64,000 bases of DNA from Hylemonella sp. Lineage in GTDB: Bacteria; Pseudomonadota; Gammaproteobacteria; Burkholderiales; Burkholderiaceae_C. How positions within the stretch are numbered: the first letter of the stretch is position 1; every line of letters begins with the position of its first letter. Made by a program: the position numbers and the translations under genes. The stretch is taken from assembly GCA_030680575.1 (NCBI GenBank), contig JAUXVI010000021.1, positions 41,286-105,285 of the forward strand. The letters are read 5' to 3'. Under the pieces are notes generated by a model. That model worked only from the letters and a program-made list of their open reading frames with translations. It was not told the origin of the DNA and made no database searches. This document shows positions 6,923 through 16,672 of the stretch, piece by piece.

Positions 6923-9690
6923 TACCGGCGAACGAGGCGCCTCCCGTGGCCCGCCTGCAAGGCGTGTCACTGCACTACAAGAAAACCACCGCGCTGGAGA
7001 AGATCAGTCTGGACATCCCGGCCGGATGCATGGTGGGGCTGATCGGCCCGGACGGTGTGGGCAAATCAAGCTTGATGGCACTGGTGTCCGGCGCCCGCGC
7101 CATCCAGCAGGGGCGCATCGAGGTGCTGGGCGGCGACATGGCGCGGCGCCGACACCGGCAGGCGGTGTGCCCGCGCATTGCCTACATGCCGCAGGGCCTG
7201 GGCAAGAACCTCTACCCCACCCTGTCGGTGGAGGAAAACCTCCAGTTCTTCGCGCGCCTGTTCGGCCATGATGCCGCGGAGCGCCGGCGCCGCATCGACG
7301 CGCTGACGCGCAGCACCGGCCTGTACCCCTTTCTCGCGCGCCCGGCCGGCAAGCTCTCGGGCGGCATGAAACAAAAGCTCGGTTTGTGCTGCGCCCTCAT
7401 CCACGACCCGGACCTGCTGATCCTCGACGAACCGACCACCGGCGTCGATCCCCTGGCGCGTGCGCAATTCTGGGAGCTGATCGCCCGCATCCGCGCCAAC
7501 CGCCCCGGCATGAGCGTGCTGGTGGCCACCGCCTACATGGAAGAAGCGCAGCGCTTCGACTGGCTGGTGGCCATGGACGATGGCCGGGTGCTGGCCACCG
7601 GCACACCCGTCGAGTTGCTCCAGCGCACCGGTCACAGCTCGCTCGAATCCGCCTTCATCGCCCTGCTGCCGGAAGAAAAACGGCGCACCCACCGCCAAGT
7701 CATCATTGAACCTCTGGCGCTGGACGCACAGGCCGACGTCGCGATTGAAGCGCAGGACCTGACGATGCGTTTTGGCGACTTCGTGGCCGTCGACCACGTG
7801 AGCTTTCGCATTCAGCGTGGCGAGATCTTTGGCTTCCTGGGCTCCAACGGCTGCGGCAAGACCACCACCATGAAGATGCTGACCGGCCTGCTGCCCGCCA
7901 GTGAGGGCCAGGCCCAGCTGTTTGGCAAGACGGTCAATCCACGCGACATGGCCACGCGCCGGCGTGTGGGGTACATGTCGCAATCGTTCTCGCTGTATGG
8001 CGAATTGACCGTGCGGCAGAACCTGGAACTGCACGCACGGCTGTTCCACGTGCGGCCGGCCGAACTGCCGACCCGCGTAGCCGAGATGATTCAGCGCTTC
8101 GACCTGCAGGACGTGCAAGACGTACTGCCGGCGCAACTGCCACTGGGCATCCGCCAGCGCCTGTCGCTGGCCGTGGCCATGGTGCACCGGCCCGAGCTGC
8201 TGATCCTGGACGAGCCCACGTCCGGTGTGGACCCGATCGCGCGCGACAACTTCTGGCGCCTGATGATCGAGCTGGCCCGTCGCGACAAGGTCACCATCTT
8301 CATCTCGACCCACTTCATGAACGAGGCCGAGCGCTGCGACCGCATCTCGCTGATGCACGCCGGCCGCGTGCTCGACAGCGATGCACCAGCCAAGCTGATC
8401 GCCAAGCGCGGCACCACCACGCTGAACGATGCCTTCATCAGCTACCTGGAAGACGCCAGCGGCGCCCCGCCGGCAGCCCAGGTAGCCCCCATTCCCGATG
8501 ACACCAGCCACTCAGTACCCCTGGTGCAAGCGCCGGTCGCCAACGGCGGGCTGCTGACCCGCCTGCGCCGCAGCCTGGCGCGCATCCACAGCTTCCAGTG
8601 GCGCGAGGCACTGGAGTTGCGACGCGACCCGGTGCGCGGCGCCCTGGCGCTGCTCGGCTCGCTGCTGCTGATGTTCGTCGTCGGTTACGGCATCAGCATG
8701 GATGTGGAAGACCTGCGCTTTGCCGTGCTGGACCGCGACCAGACCACGCTCAGCCGCGACTACACGGCCAACCTGGCCGGCTCACGCTATTTCAGTGAAC
8801 GGCCGCCGATGGCCGACTACGCCGAACTGGACCGCCGCATGCGCAGCGGCGAGATCTCGCTGGCGCTGGAGATCCCGCCCGGCTTCGCGCGCGACGTGGA
8901 ACGCGGCAACACGGTGCAGATCGGCGCCTGGATCGACGGCGCCATGCCGCAGCGCGCTGAAACCGTGCTTGGTTACGCCCAAGGCATGCACCAGCACTGG
9001 TATGCGCAGCAGGTGCACGCGCGTACCGGCCTCACGCCCGCCGGTCTGATCAACGTAGAGACACGCTACCGCTACAACCCGGACGTGAAAAGCCTGCCGG
9101 CCATGGTGCCGGCCGTCATCCCCATGCTGCTGCTGATGCTGCCCTCCATGCTGACGGCACTGGCCGTGGTGCGCGAAAAGGAGCTGGGCTCGATCATCAA
9201 CTTCTACGTCACGCCCACCACACGCACCGAGTTCCTGCTCGGCAAGCAACTGCCCTACGTGGCGCTGGCCATGATCAACTTCGCCCTCATGTGCCTGGCC
9301 GCCGTCACCGTGTTCAATGTCCCCATCACCGGCAGCTTTGCCACCCTGACGCTGGCGGCCCTGCTGTTCAGCCTGTGCTCCACCGGCCTGGGCCTGCTGG
9401 CCTCCACCGTCACGCGCAGCCAGATTGCCGCCATGTTCTTCACCATGGTCGGCACCATGATCCCGGCGATACAGTTCGCCGGCCTGATCAACCCGGTGTC
9501 CTCGCTGGAAGGCGGCGGCCGCATCATCGGCGAGATCTACCCGGCCAGCCACATGTTCACCATCAGCCGCGGCGTGTTCAGCAAGGCGCTGGACTTTGCC
9601 GACCTGCAGACCCAGTTCTGGCCACTGCTGGCGGCGGCACCGGTCATCCTCGGCCTGGCCATCGTGCTGTTGAAAAAACAGGAAACATGA
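6919..9690 (+). CDS. rbbA: RbbA/YhiH-type fused ABC transporter (two ATPase domains plus ABC-2 membrane domain)
   Basis: 923 residues from GTG 6919, which overlaps the yhiI stop; RbbA is about 911. The first ATPase domain has Walker [10 protein letters not shown] (Lys49), signature [10 protein letters not shown] and Walker [14 protein letters not shown]. The second has [10 protein letters not shown], a weakened signature ([11 protein letters not shown]) and [13 protein letters not shown]. The C-terminal third is an ABC-2 permease with a large periplasmic loop (after [11 protein letters not shown]) and five or so membrane spans, including [16 protein letters not shown]. RbbA was described as a ribosome-associated ATPase in E. 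coli; the fusion with a permease and the HlyD and ABC-2 neighbours point instead to export of an unknown compound. Confidence 0.85.
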   Translation: MIPANEAPPVARLQGVSLHYKKTTALEKISLDIPAGCMVGLIGPDGVGKSSLMALVSGARAIQQGRIEVLGGDMARRRHRQAVCPRIAYMPQGLGKNLYPTLSVEENLQFFARLFGHDAAERRRRIDALTRSTGLYPFLARPAGKLSGGMKQKLGLCCALIHDPDLLILDEPTTGVDPLARAQFWELIARIRANRPGMSVLVATAYMEEAQRFDWLVAMDDGRVLATGTPVELLQRTGHSSLESAFIALLPEEKRRTHRQVIIEPLALDAQADVAIEAQDLTMRFGDFVAVDHVSFRIQRGEIFGFLGSNGCGKTTTMKMLTGLLPASEGQAQLFGKTVNPRDMATRRRVGYMSQSFSLYGELTVRQNLELHARLFHVRPAELPTRVAEMIQRFDLQDVQDVLPAQLPLGIRQRLSLAVAMVHRPELLILDEPTSGVDPIARDNFWRLMIELARRDKVTIFISTHFMNEAERCDRISLMHAGRVLDSDAPAKLIAKRGTTTLNDAFISYLEDASGAPPAAQVAPIPDDTSHSVPLVQAPVANGGLLTRLRRSLARIHSFQWREALELRRDPVRGALALLGSLLLMFVVGYGISMDVEDLRFAVLDRDQTTLSRDYTANLAGSRYFSERPPMADYAELDRRMRSGEISLALEIPPGFARDVERGNTVQIGAWIDGAMPQRAETVLGYAQGMHQHWYAQQVHARTGLTPAGLINVETRYRYNPDVKSLPAMVPAVIPMLLLMLPSMLTALAVVREKELGSIINFYVTPTTRTEFLLGKQLPYVALAMINFALMCLAAVTVFNVPITGSFATLTLAALLFSLCSTGLGLLASTVTRSQIAAMFFTMVGTMIPAIQFAGLINPVSSLEGGGRIIGEIYPASHMFTISRGVFSKALDFADLQTQFWPLLAAAPVILGLAIVLLKKQET

Positions 9691-9705
9691 TGCCCCCACG
9701 CTTTC

Positions 9706-9770
9706 GCACTGCGTGTCGTTCGCTGCCCCCCGAGGGGGCCGCGGCCTCCCTTGGGGCGGCCCGGCGGGAG
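9706..9770 (+). repeat. GC-rich intergenic repeat, copy 1
   Basis: The 88-base gap between rbbA and yhhJ is almost filled by a sequence starting CACTGCGTGTCG, with CCCCCCGAGGGGGCC and TTGGGGCGGCCCGG. The same CACTGCGTGTCG head occurs inverted at 57.9 kb and a relative is at 23.4 kb. The GGGAGG at the right end is also the ribosome binding site of yhhJ. Confidence 0.6.
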
Positions 9771-9778
9771 GCCATGCC

Positions 9779-10915
9779 ATGACTTCATGGAAGCGCCATC
9801 TGGACAACATCTATCGACTGGGCATCAAGGAGCTCTGGAGTCTGTGGCGTGATCCGATGATGCTGTTCCTGATCGTCTACACCTTCACGGTAGCGATCTA
9901 CACCGCCGGCACCATCACGCCGGAGACGCTGCACCGGGCCTCGATTGCGATCGTGGACGAGGACGACTCGGCCCTGTCGACGCGCATCATCACGGCCTTC
10001 TACCCGCCGCAGTTCATCCAGCCGGTGCGCATCGGCCTGGCCGAGATCGACCCGGGCCTGGATGCCGGCCGCTACACCTTCGTGCTTGTCATTCCGCCCA
10101 ATTTCCAGCGCGACGTGCTGGCCGGCCGGGCGCCCGCCGTGCAGCTCAACGTCGACGCCACGCGCATGAGCCAGGCCTTTACCGGCAACGGCACCATCCA
10201 GCAGATCGTCATGGGCGAGGTCAGCGAATTCATGCAGCGCTACCGCGGCACCACCCCCCTGCCGGTGGAGCTGGTGCCGCGCATGCGTTTCAACCCCAGC
10301 CTGAACCCGACCTGGTTCAGTTCGCTGATGGAGCTGGTGAGCCAGATCACCATGCTGTCCATCATCCTGACCGGCGCCGCCCTGATCCGCGAGCGCGAGC
10401 ACGGCACGGTGGAGCATCTGCTGGTGATGCCGGTCACGCCGACCGAGATCATGCTGGCCAAGGTCTGGTCCATGGCACTGGTGGTGCTGGTGGCCACCGG
10501 GCTGTCGCTGGCACTGGTGGTGCAGGGTGTGCTGCAGGTGCCGATCGACGGCTCGCTGACGCTCTTTCTCCTCGGCACCGCCTTGCATCTGTTTGCCACC
10601 ACCTCCATGGGCATCTTCATGGCCACCGTGGCGCGCAGCATGCCGCAGTTCGGCCTGCTGATGATCCTGACCCTGATGCCGCTGCAACTGCTCTCCGGTG
10701 GCATGACACCGCGCGAGAGCATGCCGCTGTGGATCCAGTACCTGATGGCGCTGGCGCCCACCACGCACTTCACCGAACTGAGCCAGGCCATCCTCTACCG
10801 GGGGGCGGGTCTGGAGGTGGTGTGGATGTCATTTGTTGCGCTGCTGGTGATCGGCTCGGCACTGTTTTCCCTGTCGCTGGTGAGGTTTCGCAGAACCATC
10901 GCCCAGATGGCCTGA
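9779..10915 (+). CDS. yhhJ: YhhJ-type ABC-2 permease
   Basis: 378 residues, matching YhhJ (about 375). One membrane span near the N-terminus (MMLFLIVYTFTVAIYTAGTI), a large periplasmic loop up to residue ~175, then five C-terminal spans including ITMLSIILTGAALI, followed by the ABC-2 hallmark REREHGTVEHLLVMPVTPTE. It is the third gene of the exporter operon and would pair with the membrane half of the RbbA-like protein. The start at 9779 has GGGAGG 8 bases upstream; longer in-frame starts would lie inside the GC-rich repeat. Promoter signals of its own are not visible, so expression probably depends on the operon promoter. Confidence 0.85.
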   Translation: MTSWKRHLDNIYRLGIKELWSLWRDPMMLFLIVYTFTVAIYTAGTITPETLHRASIAIVDEDDSALSTRIITAFYPPQFIQPVRIGLAEIDPGLDAGRYTFVLVIPPNFQRDVLAGRAPAVQLNVDATRMSQAFTGNGTIQQIVMGEVSEFMQRYRGTTPLPVELVPRMRFNPSLNPTWFSSLMELVSQITMLSIILTGAALIREREHGTVEHLLVMPVTPTEIMLAKVWSMALVVLVATGLSLALVVQGVLQVPIDGSLTLFLLGTALHLFATTSMGIFMATVARSMPQFGLLMILTLMPLQLLSGGMTPRESMPLWIQYLMALAPTTHFTELSQAILYRGAGLEVVWMSFVALLVIGSALFSLSLVRFRRTIAQMA

Positions 10916-11087
10916 GACGACCACCCGCATGACAACCGTGTGACAACCGTGCCGAACGCACTGCGTGCACAAACCACTGACATCGGCAGGCCCATTTGTC
11001 AGTTTTCGCAAGCCAGTCAGTCCATAATTACGTACTAGAAACCTGAATTCAGGGGCCAAGTTGGGGCCCCGCCTTTCGAAAGTGACT

Positions 11088-12350
11088 ATGAAACGTCTGG
11101 ATGACTTCCGCATGCAAATGGGCCGCCAGGAGCTGGTGCCCATCATGATTGGCGGAATGGGCGTGGACATTTCCTCTGCCGATCTGGCGCTGGAAGCGGC
11201 TCGCCTGGGCGGCGTGGGACACATCTCCGATGCCATGATCAAGACGGTGACCGACCGTCGCTACAAGACCAAATACGTCAAGGCCAAGCAGGCGCAGTAC
11301 CAGTACAACGTTGCCTCTGCCGACAAGTCGGACGTCAAGTTCGACCTGGGAGGCCTGGCCGAGGCCACCCGGATGCACGTGGAAAAAACCATGGCGCGCA
11401 AGCAGGGCAGCGGTCAGATCTTCATCAACTGCATGGAAAAGCTGACGATGAACGCGCCCAAGGAGACCCTCAGCGTGCGCCTGAACAGCGCGCTGGACGC
11501 GGGCATCGACGGCATTACCCTGGCGGCCGGCCTGCACCTGGGCTCGTTTGCGCTGATGGATGGCCACCCGCGCTTTCGCGACGCCAAGCTCGGCATCATC
11601 GTGTCGTCGCTGCGTGCCTTGCAGCTGTTTTTGAAGAAGAACAGCCGTCTGAACCGCCTGCCCGACTACGTGGTGGTGGAAGGCCCGCTGGCTGGCGGCC
11701 ACCTGGGCTTTGGCATGGACTGGGCCAAATACGACCTGGCCACCATCGTGGCCGAAATCCTGCAGTACCTGAAGCAGGAGTCGCTGGACATTCCCGTCAT
11801 CCCCGCGGGCGGCATCTTCACCGGCAGCGACGCGGTGCGTTTCCTGGAAATGGGCGCGGCCGGCGTGCAGGTCGCCACGCGTTTCACGGTCACGAAGGAA
11901 TGCGGCCTGCCCGACGACATCAAGCAGGAGTACTTCAAGGCCAATGAAGACGACATCGAGGTCAACGAGATCTCGCCCACCGGCTACCCGATGCGCATGA
12001 TCAAGTCCAGCCCCGGCATTGGCGACGGCATTCGCCCGAACTGCGAGGCCTATGGCTACCTGCTCGACGCCAACGGCAAGTGCGCCTACATCGAGGCCTA
12101 CAACCGCGAGGTGGCAGCCCACCCCGGCGAGCGCAAAGTCAAGGTGTGGGACAAGACCTGCCTGTGCACCCACATGCGCAATTTCGACATCTGGACCTGC
12201 GGCCAGTTGACCTGGCGCCTGAAGGACACGACCTTGCGCCACGACGACGGCAACTACCAGCTGCTCAGCGCCGAACACGTGTTCAAGGACTACCAGTTCA
12301 GCACGGACAACAAGGTGCTACTGCCGGAGCTGGAAGCGGCGATCGCCTGA
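11088..12350 (+). CDS. nitronate monooxygenase / FabK-like flavin oxidoreductase
   Basis: 420 residues forming a FMN-binding TIM barrel of the NPD (nitronate monooxygenase, enoyl-ACP reductase II) group. Seen motifs are PIMIGGMGVDIS at the N-terminus, the glycine-rich PDYVVVEGPLAGGHLGFG in the middle, and the phosphate-binding VIPAGGIFTGSDAVRFLEMGAAGVQ. The C-terminal ~120 residues extend beyond the standard barrel and contain a Cys-rich segment (WDKTCLCTHMRNFDIWTCG) that may bind metal or stabilise the dimer. A general NPD member is only about 320-350 long, so this is the long subtype. The start at 11088 is the first ATG that fits the barrel start; 11061 is an alternative. It is a single gene followed by a terminator. 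Confidence 0.75.
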   Translation: MKRLDDFRMQMGRQELVPIMIGGMGVDISSADLALEAARLGGVGHISDAMIKTVTDRRYKTKYVKAKQAQYQYNVASADKSDVKFDLGGLAEATRMHVEKTMARKQGSGQIFINCMEKLTMNAPKETLSVRLNSALDAGIDGITLAAGLHLGSFALMDGHPRFRDAKLGIIVSSLRALQLFLKKNSRLNRLPDYVVVEGPLAGGHLGFGMDWAKYDLATIVAEILQYLKQESLDIPVIPAGGIFTGSDAVRFLEMGAAGVQVATRFTVTKECGLPDDIKQEYFKANEDDIEVNEISPTGYPMRMIKSSPGIGDGIRPNCEAYGYLLDANGKCAYIEAYNREVAAHPGERKVKVWDKTCLCTHMRNFDIWTCGQLTWRLKDTTLRHDDGNYQLLSAEHVFKDYQFSTDNKVLLPELEAAIA

Positions 12351-12382
12351 GCAGGCACGCCTTTTTCTGCGGCAGAACGAGC

Positions 12383-12414
12383 AACAGGCCCGGCTATGCC
12401 GGGCCTGTTTGTTT
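12383..12414 (+). terminator. Rho-independent terminator
   Basis: AACAGGCCCGGC, loop TAT, GCCGGGCCTGTT followed by TGTTT. It lies 33 bases after the flavin oxidoreductase stop, between convergent genes, and may serve both strands. Confidence 0.85.
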
Positions 12415-12439
12415 GAGGCATGTTTCAGGTTTCAAGCCG

Positions 12440-13342
12440 TCAGCGGCGCAGCCGTTGCACCCCGGTCACCACCGCCAGCACCGCAGCGCCCGCAATCACC
12501 CCCACCCCAGCGCCTGCAGCGGTGTTGAGCAAACCACCGCCAAAACTTCCCCACCCCACCGTCACGCCCTCCACCGCATGGGCCAATGCCGGCCAGCCGT
12601 GCAGCAGGATGCCGCCGCCCACCATGAACATGGCGGCGGTGCCGACCACTGAGAGGGTTTTCATGAGCCAGGGCGCGGCTTGCAGCAGGCCGGTGCCGAT
12701 GGCACGGCGCAGGCCGGACGCACTGCGTTGCAGGTGCAGACCCAGGTCGTCAAGCTTGACGATGCCGGCCACCAGCCCATACACGCCCACGGTCATCAGA
12801 ATCGAAATGCCGACCAGCACGGTGACCCGCTGCATCAGGGACGCTGCCGCCACCGTACCGAGGGTGATCACCACGATCTCGGCCGAAAGAATGAAATCGG
12901 TGCGCACGGCGCCCTTGATCTTGTCTTTCTCGAAGGCGACCAGGTCCACCGCCGGGTCGGCCAGGGCCTGCACGATCTGACGGTGCTCGGATTCATCCTC
13001 TGCCGCATGCAGCCATTTGTGCGCCAGTTTTTCAAAACCCTCAAAGCACAGGAAAGCGCCGCCCAACATCAGCAAAGGCGTGATGAGCCAAGGCACCAGC
13101 CAGCTGATGAGCAGCGCCGCCGGCACCAGAATCGCCTTGTTCACCAGTGAGCCCTTGGCCACGGCCAGCACCACCGGCAGTTCACGGCTGGCCTGCACGC
13201 CCGTGACCTGCTGCGCATTGAGGGCCAGATCGTCCCCCAGCACCCCGGCCGTCTTCTTGGCTGCCAGCTTCGTCATGGTGGCGACGTCGTCCAGGATGGA
13301 GGCGATATCGTCGAGCAGGGCGAGCAAGGTGGTTCCGGCCAT
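12440..13342 (-). CDS. yedI: DUF808 (YedI) family inner-membrane protein
   Basis: 300 residues. The N-terminal sequence [35 protein letters not shown] is diagnostic of the DUF808/YedI family (checked from memory, piece by piece). Several membrane segments follow: [53 protein letters not shown], and two near the C-terminus. Function in the family is unknown. A putative cytoplasmic loop [19 protein letters not shown] lies at about 115-135. The ATG at 13342 is preferred over an upstream start eight codons earlier because the DDIAS helix follows it directly. It converges with the flavin oxidoreductase across the terminator. Confidence 0.8.
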   Translation of the reverse strand: MAGTTLLALLDDIASILDDVATMTKLAAKKTAGVLGDDLALNAQQVTGVQASRELPVVLAVAKGSLVNKAILVPAALLISWLVPWLITPLLMLGGAFLCFEGFEKLAHKWLHAAEDESEHRQIVQALADPAVDLVAFEKDKIKGAVRTDFILSAEIVVITLGTVAAASLMQRVTVLVGISILMTVGVYGLVAGIVKLDDLGLHLQRSASGLRRAIGTGLLQAAPWLMKTLSVVGTAAMFMVGGGILLHGWPALAHAVEGVTVGWGSFGGGLLNTAAGAGVGVIAGAAVLAVVTGVQRLRR

Positions 13343-13503
13343 GACAAAGGTTCCGTGGTGTGACAAAAAAACAAGTTGAAGTCCGTTGTATCAGATTTGC
13401 CTGAGGCCCTGGCGGAGATTGCACAGAACGTGCCCGGCTTCGGACGTGAGCCGAGCTGGCTTGGCCCATAATGATCCGGTCACCCACTTCGTCTGTCCCG
13501 GCC

Positions 13504-14556
13504 ATGGAAAGCCTCCGTTCCGACCGTACTCTTGCTGTGATCGCCTTGGCGTTGCTGGCGGCCGGTTGCTTGCTGGTCCTGTGGCCTTTTCTCACGCCGT
13601 TGATCTGGGCCGCCATTCTGGCCTCCACCAGTTGGCCGGTCTTCGTTCGGCTCAACCGCTGGACCGGCAACCGACGCACCTTGACCGCCGGCCTGATGAC
13701 CGTGCTGGGCACGGTATTGCTGCTGGGGCCGATTGTGGCCGTGGCACTGACCCAAGCCGAGAACGTGGCCGAACTGGGTCGGGCCGCTTCCGCCATCAGC
13801 AAGGAAGGCCTGCCGGATGCCCCCAACTGGCTGGCCAGACTGCCGCTGGTCGGGCCCACCCTGCACAGCTACTGGCAACAGTTTGCCCATGACGGCCATC
13901 GCCTCATCGTCGAACTGGGCAAACCCGCCCAGGCGGCCGCCCTCACCGGTGGGCGCATCCTGGGCCAAGGCGTGATCGACATGGCCCTGTCGGTGTTCCT
14001 GGTCTTCTTTTTCTTCATTCACGGTGAAACCTTGAACCAACGCCTGCGCATTGCGCTGGAGCGGCTGGCCGGCGGACGCGCGAGCTACCTGCTGGACATT
14101 GCCCGCGGCACCGTCAGCGGCGTGATCTATGGCGTGCTCGGCACGGCGCTGGCGCAGGGCGTGCTGGCTGCCATCGGCTTTGCCATAGCCGGTGTGCCGG
14201 GCGCGGTGCTGCTGGGGGCCGCCACCTTCTTCCTCTCGGTAGTGCCAATCGGGCCGCCGCTGATCTGGGGCGGCGCAGCCATCTGGTTGTTTCAGCAGGG
14301 TCAGCCGGGCTGGGCCATCTTTGTGGTCGCCTGGGGCTTCTTTCTCGTCAGCACGGTGGACAACGTCATCAAGCCCTTCATCATCAGCCGCGGCGCCAGC
14401 CTGCCGTTTGCCATCGTGTTCCTGGGCGTGCTGGGCGGTGTGCTGGCCTTCGGCGTGATCGGTGCCTTCCTCGGCCCCACCTTGCTGGCCGTGGGCTACC
14501 GTCTGCTGCTGGAGTGGACCAGCAGCACGGTGGATGATGAGGCCAACCCCGGCTGA
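13504..14556 (+). CDS. AI-2E (PerM/YdiK) family transporter
   Basis: 350 residues with about eight membrane helices in the order typical of the AI-2E family: two N-terminal hairpin helices (VIALALLAAGCLLVL, FLTPLIWAAILASTSWP), then MTVLGTVLLLGPIVAVAL, a soluble amphipathic middle (WLARLPLVGPTLHSYW), and helices ending with LPFAIVFLGVLGGVLAFGVIGAFLGP, which contains the family hallmark GVxGGxxxFGxxGxxxGP. Members move autoinducer-2 or act as sodium/proton antiporters, and the substrate here is open. The start could instead be the ATG at 13471, adding 11 residues; neither has a good ribosome binding site. A terminator follows 18 bases after the stop. Confidence 0.8.
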   Translation: MESLRSDRTLAVIALALLAAGCLLVLWPFLTPLIWAAILASTSWPVFVRLNRWTGNRRTLTAGLMTVLGTVLLLGPIVAVALTQAENVAELGRAASAISKEGLPDAPNWLARLPLVGPTLHSYWQQFAHDGHRLIVELGKPAQAAALTGGRILGQGVIDMALSVFLVFFFFIHGETLNQRLRIALERLAGGRASYLLDIARGTVSGVIYGVLGTALAQGVLAAIGFAIAGVPGAVLLGAATFFLSVVPIGPPLIWGGAAIWLFQQGQPGWAIFVVAWGFFLVSTVDNVIKPFIISRGASLPFAIVFLGVLGGVLAFGVIGAFLGPTLLAVGYRLLLEWTSSTVDDEANPG

Positions 14557-14574
14557 CAACGCCGGCCACGGCAA

Positions 14575-14604
14575 CAACAAACCCCGCGACGGCGGGGTTT
14601 GTTG
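14575..14604. terminator. bidirectional Rho-independent terminator
   Basis: CAACAAACCCCGC, loop GACG, GCGGGGTTTGTTG. It lies between the convergent AI-2E gene and phaB, with A-rich and T-rich flanks, so it can end both transcripts. Confidence 0.85.
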
Positions 14605-14622
14605 CTTGAGGGCGAAGCGCCT

Positions 14623-15360
14623 TCAGCCCATGTGCAAGCCACCATTGACCGAGAAATCCGCCCCCGTCGAATACCCACCCTCTTCGCTGGCGAGCCAGGC
14701 AATGATGGAGGCGATCTCGCTCGGCTGGCCCAGGCGCTTGACCGGGATGGTGGCCACGATCTTGTCGAGCACGTCCTCGCGGATGGACTTCACCATGTCG
14801 GTGCCGATGTAACCCGGGCTCACGGTGTTGACCGTCACGCCCTTGGCCGCCAGCTCCTGCGCCAGCGCCATGGTGAAGCCGTGCATGCCGGCCTTGGCGG
14901 CCGAGTAGTTGGTCTGGCCTGCCTGGCCCTTCTCGCCGTTCACGCTACTGATGTTGATGATGCGTCCCCAGCCGCGCTCCACCATGTCGCCCACCACCTG
15001 CTTGGTAACGTTGAACATGGAGTTGAGGTTGGTCTCGATCACGGCGTCCCAGTCTTCGCGTGTCATCTTCAGGAACATGCGGTCGCGCGTGATGCCGGCG
15101 TTGTTGACCAGCACGTCAATCGGGCCATGCTCGGCCTTGGCCTTACTGAAGGCGTCCACCGTCGAATCCCACAGGCCGACGTTGCCGACCGAGGGGTAGA
15201 AGGTGTAACCCTGCGCCTTCTGTTCATCGAGCCACTTGGTGAAGTCGCGCGTCGGGCCGCAGCCGGCGATGACCTTGAAGCCTTCCTTATGCAGGCGCTG
15301 GCAGATGGCGGTGCCGATGCCGCCCATGCCGCCGGTGACGTAGGCTATTTTCTGGCTCAT
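14623..15360 (-). CDS. phaB: acetoacetyl-CoA reductase
   Basis: 245 residues, the same length as PhaB of Cupriavidus. It is an NADPH-dependent short-chain dehydrogenase: cofactor site VTGGMGGIGTA at the N-terminus, NNAG at about 90, catalytic Ser in IINISSVNG and the Tyr-x-x-x-Lys in NYSAAKAG. It reduces acetoacetyl-CoA to (R)-3-hydroxybutyryl-CoA, the monomer for PHB. A good GGAGAG site precedes the ATG. It is the last of phaC-phaA-phaB and lies 95 bases after phaA; that gap holds a dispersed repeat, so the spacing is larger than in simple pha operons. Confidence 0.95.
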   Translation of the reverse strand: MSQKIAYVTGGMGGIGTAICQRLHKEGFKVIAGCGPTRDFTKWLDEQKAQGYTFYPSVGNVGLWDSTVDAFSKAKAEHGPIDVLVNNAGITRDRMFLKMTREDWDAVIETNLNSMFNVTKQVVGDMVERGWGRIINISSVNGEKGQAGQTNYSAAKAGMHGFTMALAQELAAKGVTVNTVSPGYIGTDMVKSIREDVLDKIVATIPVKRLGQPSEIASIIAWLASEEGGYSTGADFSVNGGLHMG

Positions 15361-15383
15361 GATGCTCTCCTCGTTGTAAAAAT

Positions 15384-15443
15384 GCTATCAATTCAATAGC
15401 TGCCAGCGAATGAAATAAAAGGGCTGGCAGCCAAAAACACGCA
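15384..15443 (+). repeat. dispersed ~60-bp palindrome-headed repeat, copy 2
   Basis: GCTATCAATTCAATAGCTG followed by CCAGCGAATGAAATAAAAGGGC and AGCCAAAAACAC. The full-length match to the 5489-5548 copy (opposite strand) is clear by eye. It lies between phaA and phaB. Confidence 0.75.
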
Positions 15444-15455
15444 TAACTCCGCGGT

Positions 15456-16634
15456 TCAACGCTCGATCGTCAGCGCCACGCCCATGCCGCCGCCAATGCA
15501 CAGGCTGGCAATGCCTTTCTTGGCATCACGGCGCTGCATCTCGTGCAGCAACGTCACCAGGATGCGGCAGCCGGAGGCGCCGATCGGGTGGCCAATGGCA
15601 ATGGCGCCGCCGTTGACGTTGACCTTCGCTGTATCCCAGCCCATCTGCTGGTTCACGGCGCAGGCCTGGGCGGCAAAGGCTTCGTTGATCTCCAGCAGGT
15701 CGAGGTCGGCCGCTTTCCAGCCGGCGCGCGCCAGCGCCTTGGTGGAAGCCGGCACCGGGCCCATGCCCATATAGGCCGGGTCCAGCCCGCTGGTGGCAAA
15801 GCTGGCAATGCGGCCCAGCGGCTTCAAGCCCAGCGCGGCGGCTTTCTTGGCCGTCATCACCATCACGGCGGCAGCGCCGTCGTTGATGCCCGAGGCGTTG
15901 CCGGCCGTCACGCCGCCGGCCTTGTCGAAGGCGGGGCGCAGGCCGGCCAGGGCTTCGGCATTGGTCTTGCGGTTGAGGAATTCGTCCGTTTCGAAAATCA
16001 GCGGATCGCCCTTCTTCTGCGCGATGCTCACCGGCACGATCTCGTCCTTGAACTTGCCGGCGTCCTGCGCGGCAGCGGCCTTCTGCTGGCTGGCCAGCGC
16101 CAGCGCGTCCTGCATCTCGCGCGTGATGCCGTACTGCTTGGCCACGTTCTCGGCCGTGATACCCATGTGGTACTGGTTGTAGACGTCCCACAGGCCGTCA
16201 ACGATCATGGAGTCGATCATCTTCCAGTCGCCCATGCGCTGGCCGTCGCGCGAACCGAGCAGCACGTGCGGGCTGGCGCTCATGTTCTCCTGGCCACCGG
16301 CGATCACGATCTCGCTGTCGCCATAGGCCACGGCCTGCGCGGCCAGCATCACGGCCTTCAGGCCGGAGCCGCAGACGGCGTTGATGGTCAGCGCCGGGAT
16401 TTCCTTGGGCAAGCCGCTTTTCATCAGCGCCTGGCGTGCCGGGTTCTGGCCGGCGCCGGCCGCCAGCACCTGGCCCATGATGACCTCGCCCACCTGGGCC
16501 GCGTCGAGCCGGGTGCGCTCCAGCAAGGCCTTGATGACGATGGAGCCGAGCTCGGTGGCCGGCACCTTGGCCAGCGAGCCGCCGAACTTGCCAACCGCGG
16601 TGCGGGCAGCGGAAACGATGACGATGTCTTCCAT
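15456..16634 (-). CDS. phaA: acetyl-CoA C-acetyltransferase (beta-ketothiolase)
   Basis: 392 residues, the standard biosynthetic thiolase length. The acyl-carrying Cys is in INAVCGSGLKA (about residue 88), the catalytic His in GHPIGASGCR and the second Cys in LCIGGGMG at the C-terminus. NEAFAAQA is also present. It condenses two acetyl-CoA into acetoacetyl-CoA for PHB synthesis. The start at 16634 is preceded by GGAGG; ATG-ATG overlap with an upstream MEDI duplication offers a start 12 bases earlier. It follows phaC by 38 bases in one operon, which supports biosynthesis over degradation. Confidence 0.95.
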   Translation of the reverse strand: MEDIVIVSAARTAVGKFGGSLAKVPATELGSIVIKALLERTRLDAAQVGEVIMGQVLAAGAGQNPARQALMKSGLPKEIPALTINAVCGSGLKAVMLAAQAVAYGDSEIVIAGGQENMSASPHVLLGSRDGQRMGDWKMIDSMIVDGLWDVYNQYHMGITAENVAKQYGITREMQDALALASQQKAAAAQDAGKFKDEIVPVSIAQKKGDPLIFETDEFLNRKTNAEALAGLRPAFDKAGGVTAGNASGINDGAAAVMVMTAKKAAALGLKPLGRIASFATSGLDPAYMGMGPVPASTKALARAGWKAADLDLLEINEAFAAQACAVNQQMGWDTAKVNVNGGAIAIGHPIGASGCRILVTLLHEMQRRDAKKGIASLCIGGGMGVALTIER

Positions 16635-16672
16635 GATGTCCTCCATTGTTTGATCACTTGGTGACCATTTTT

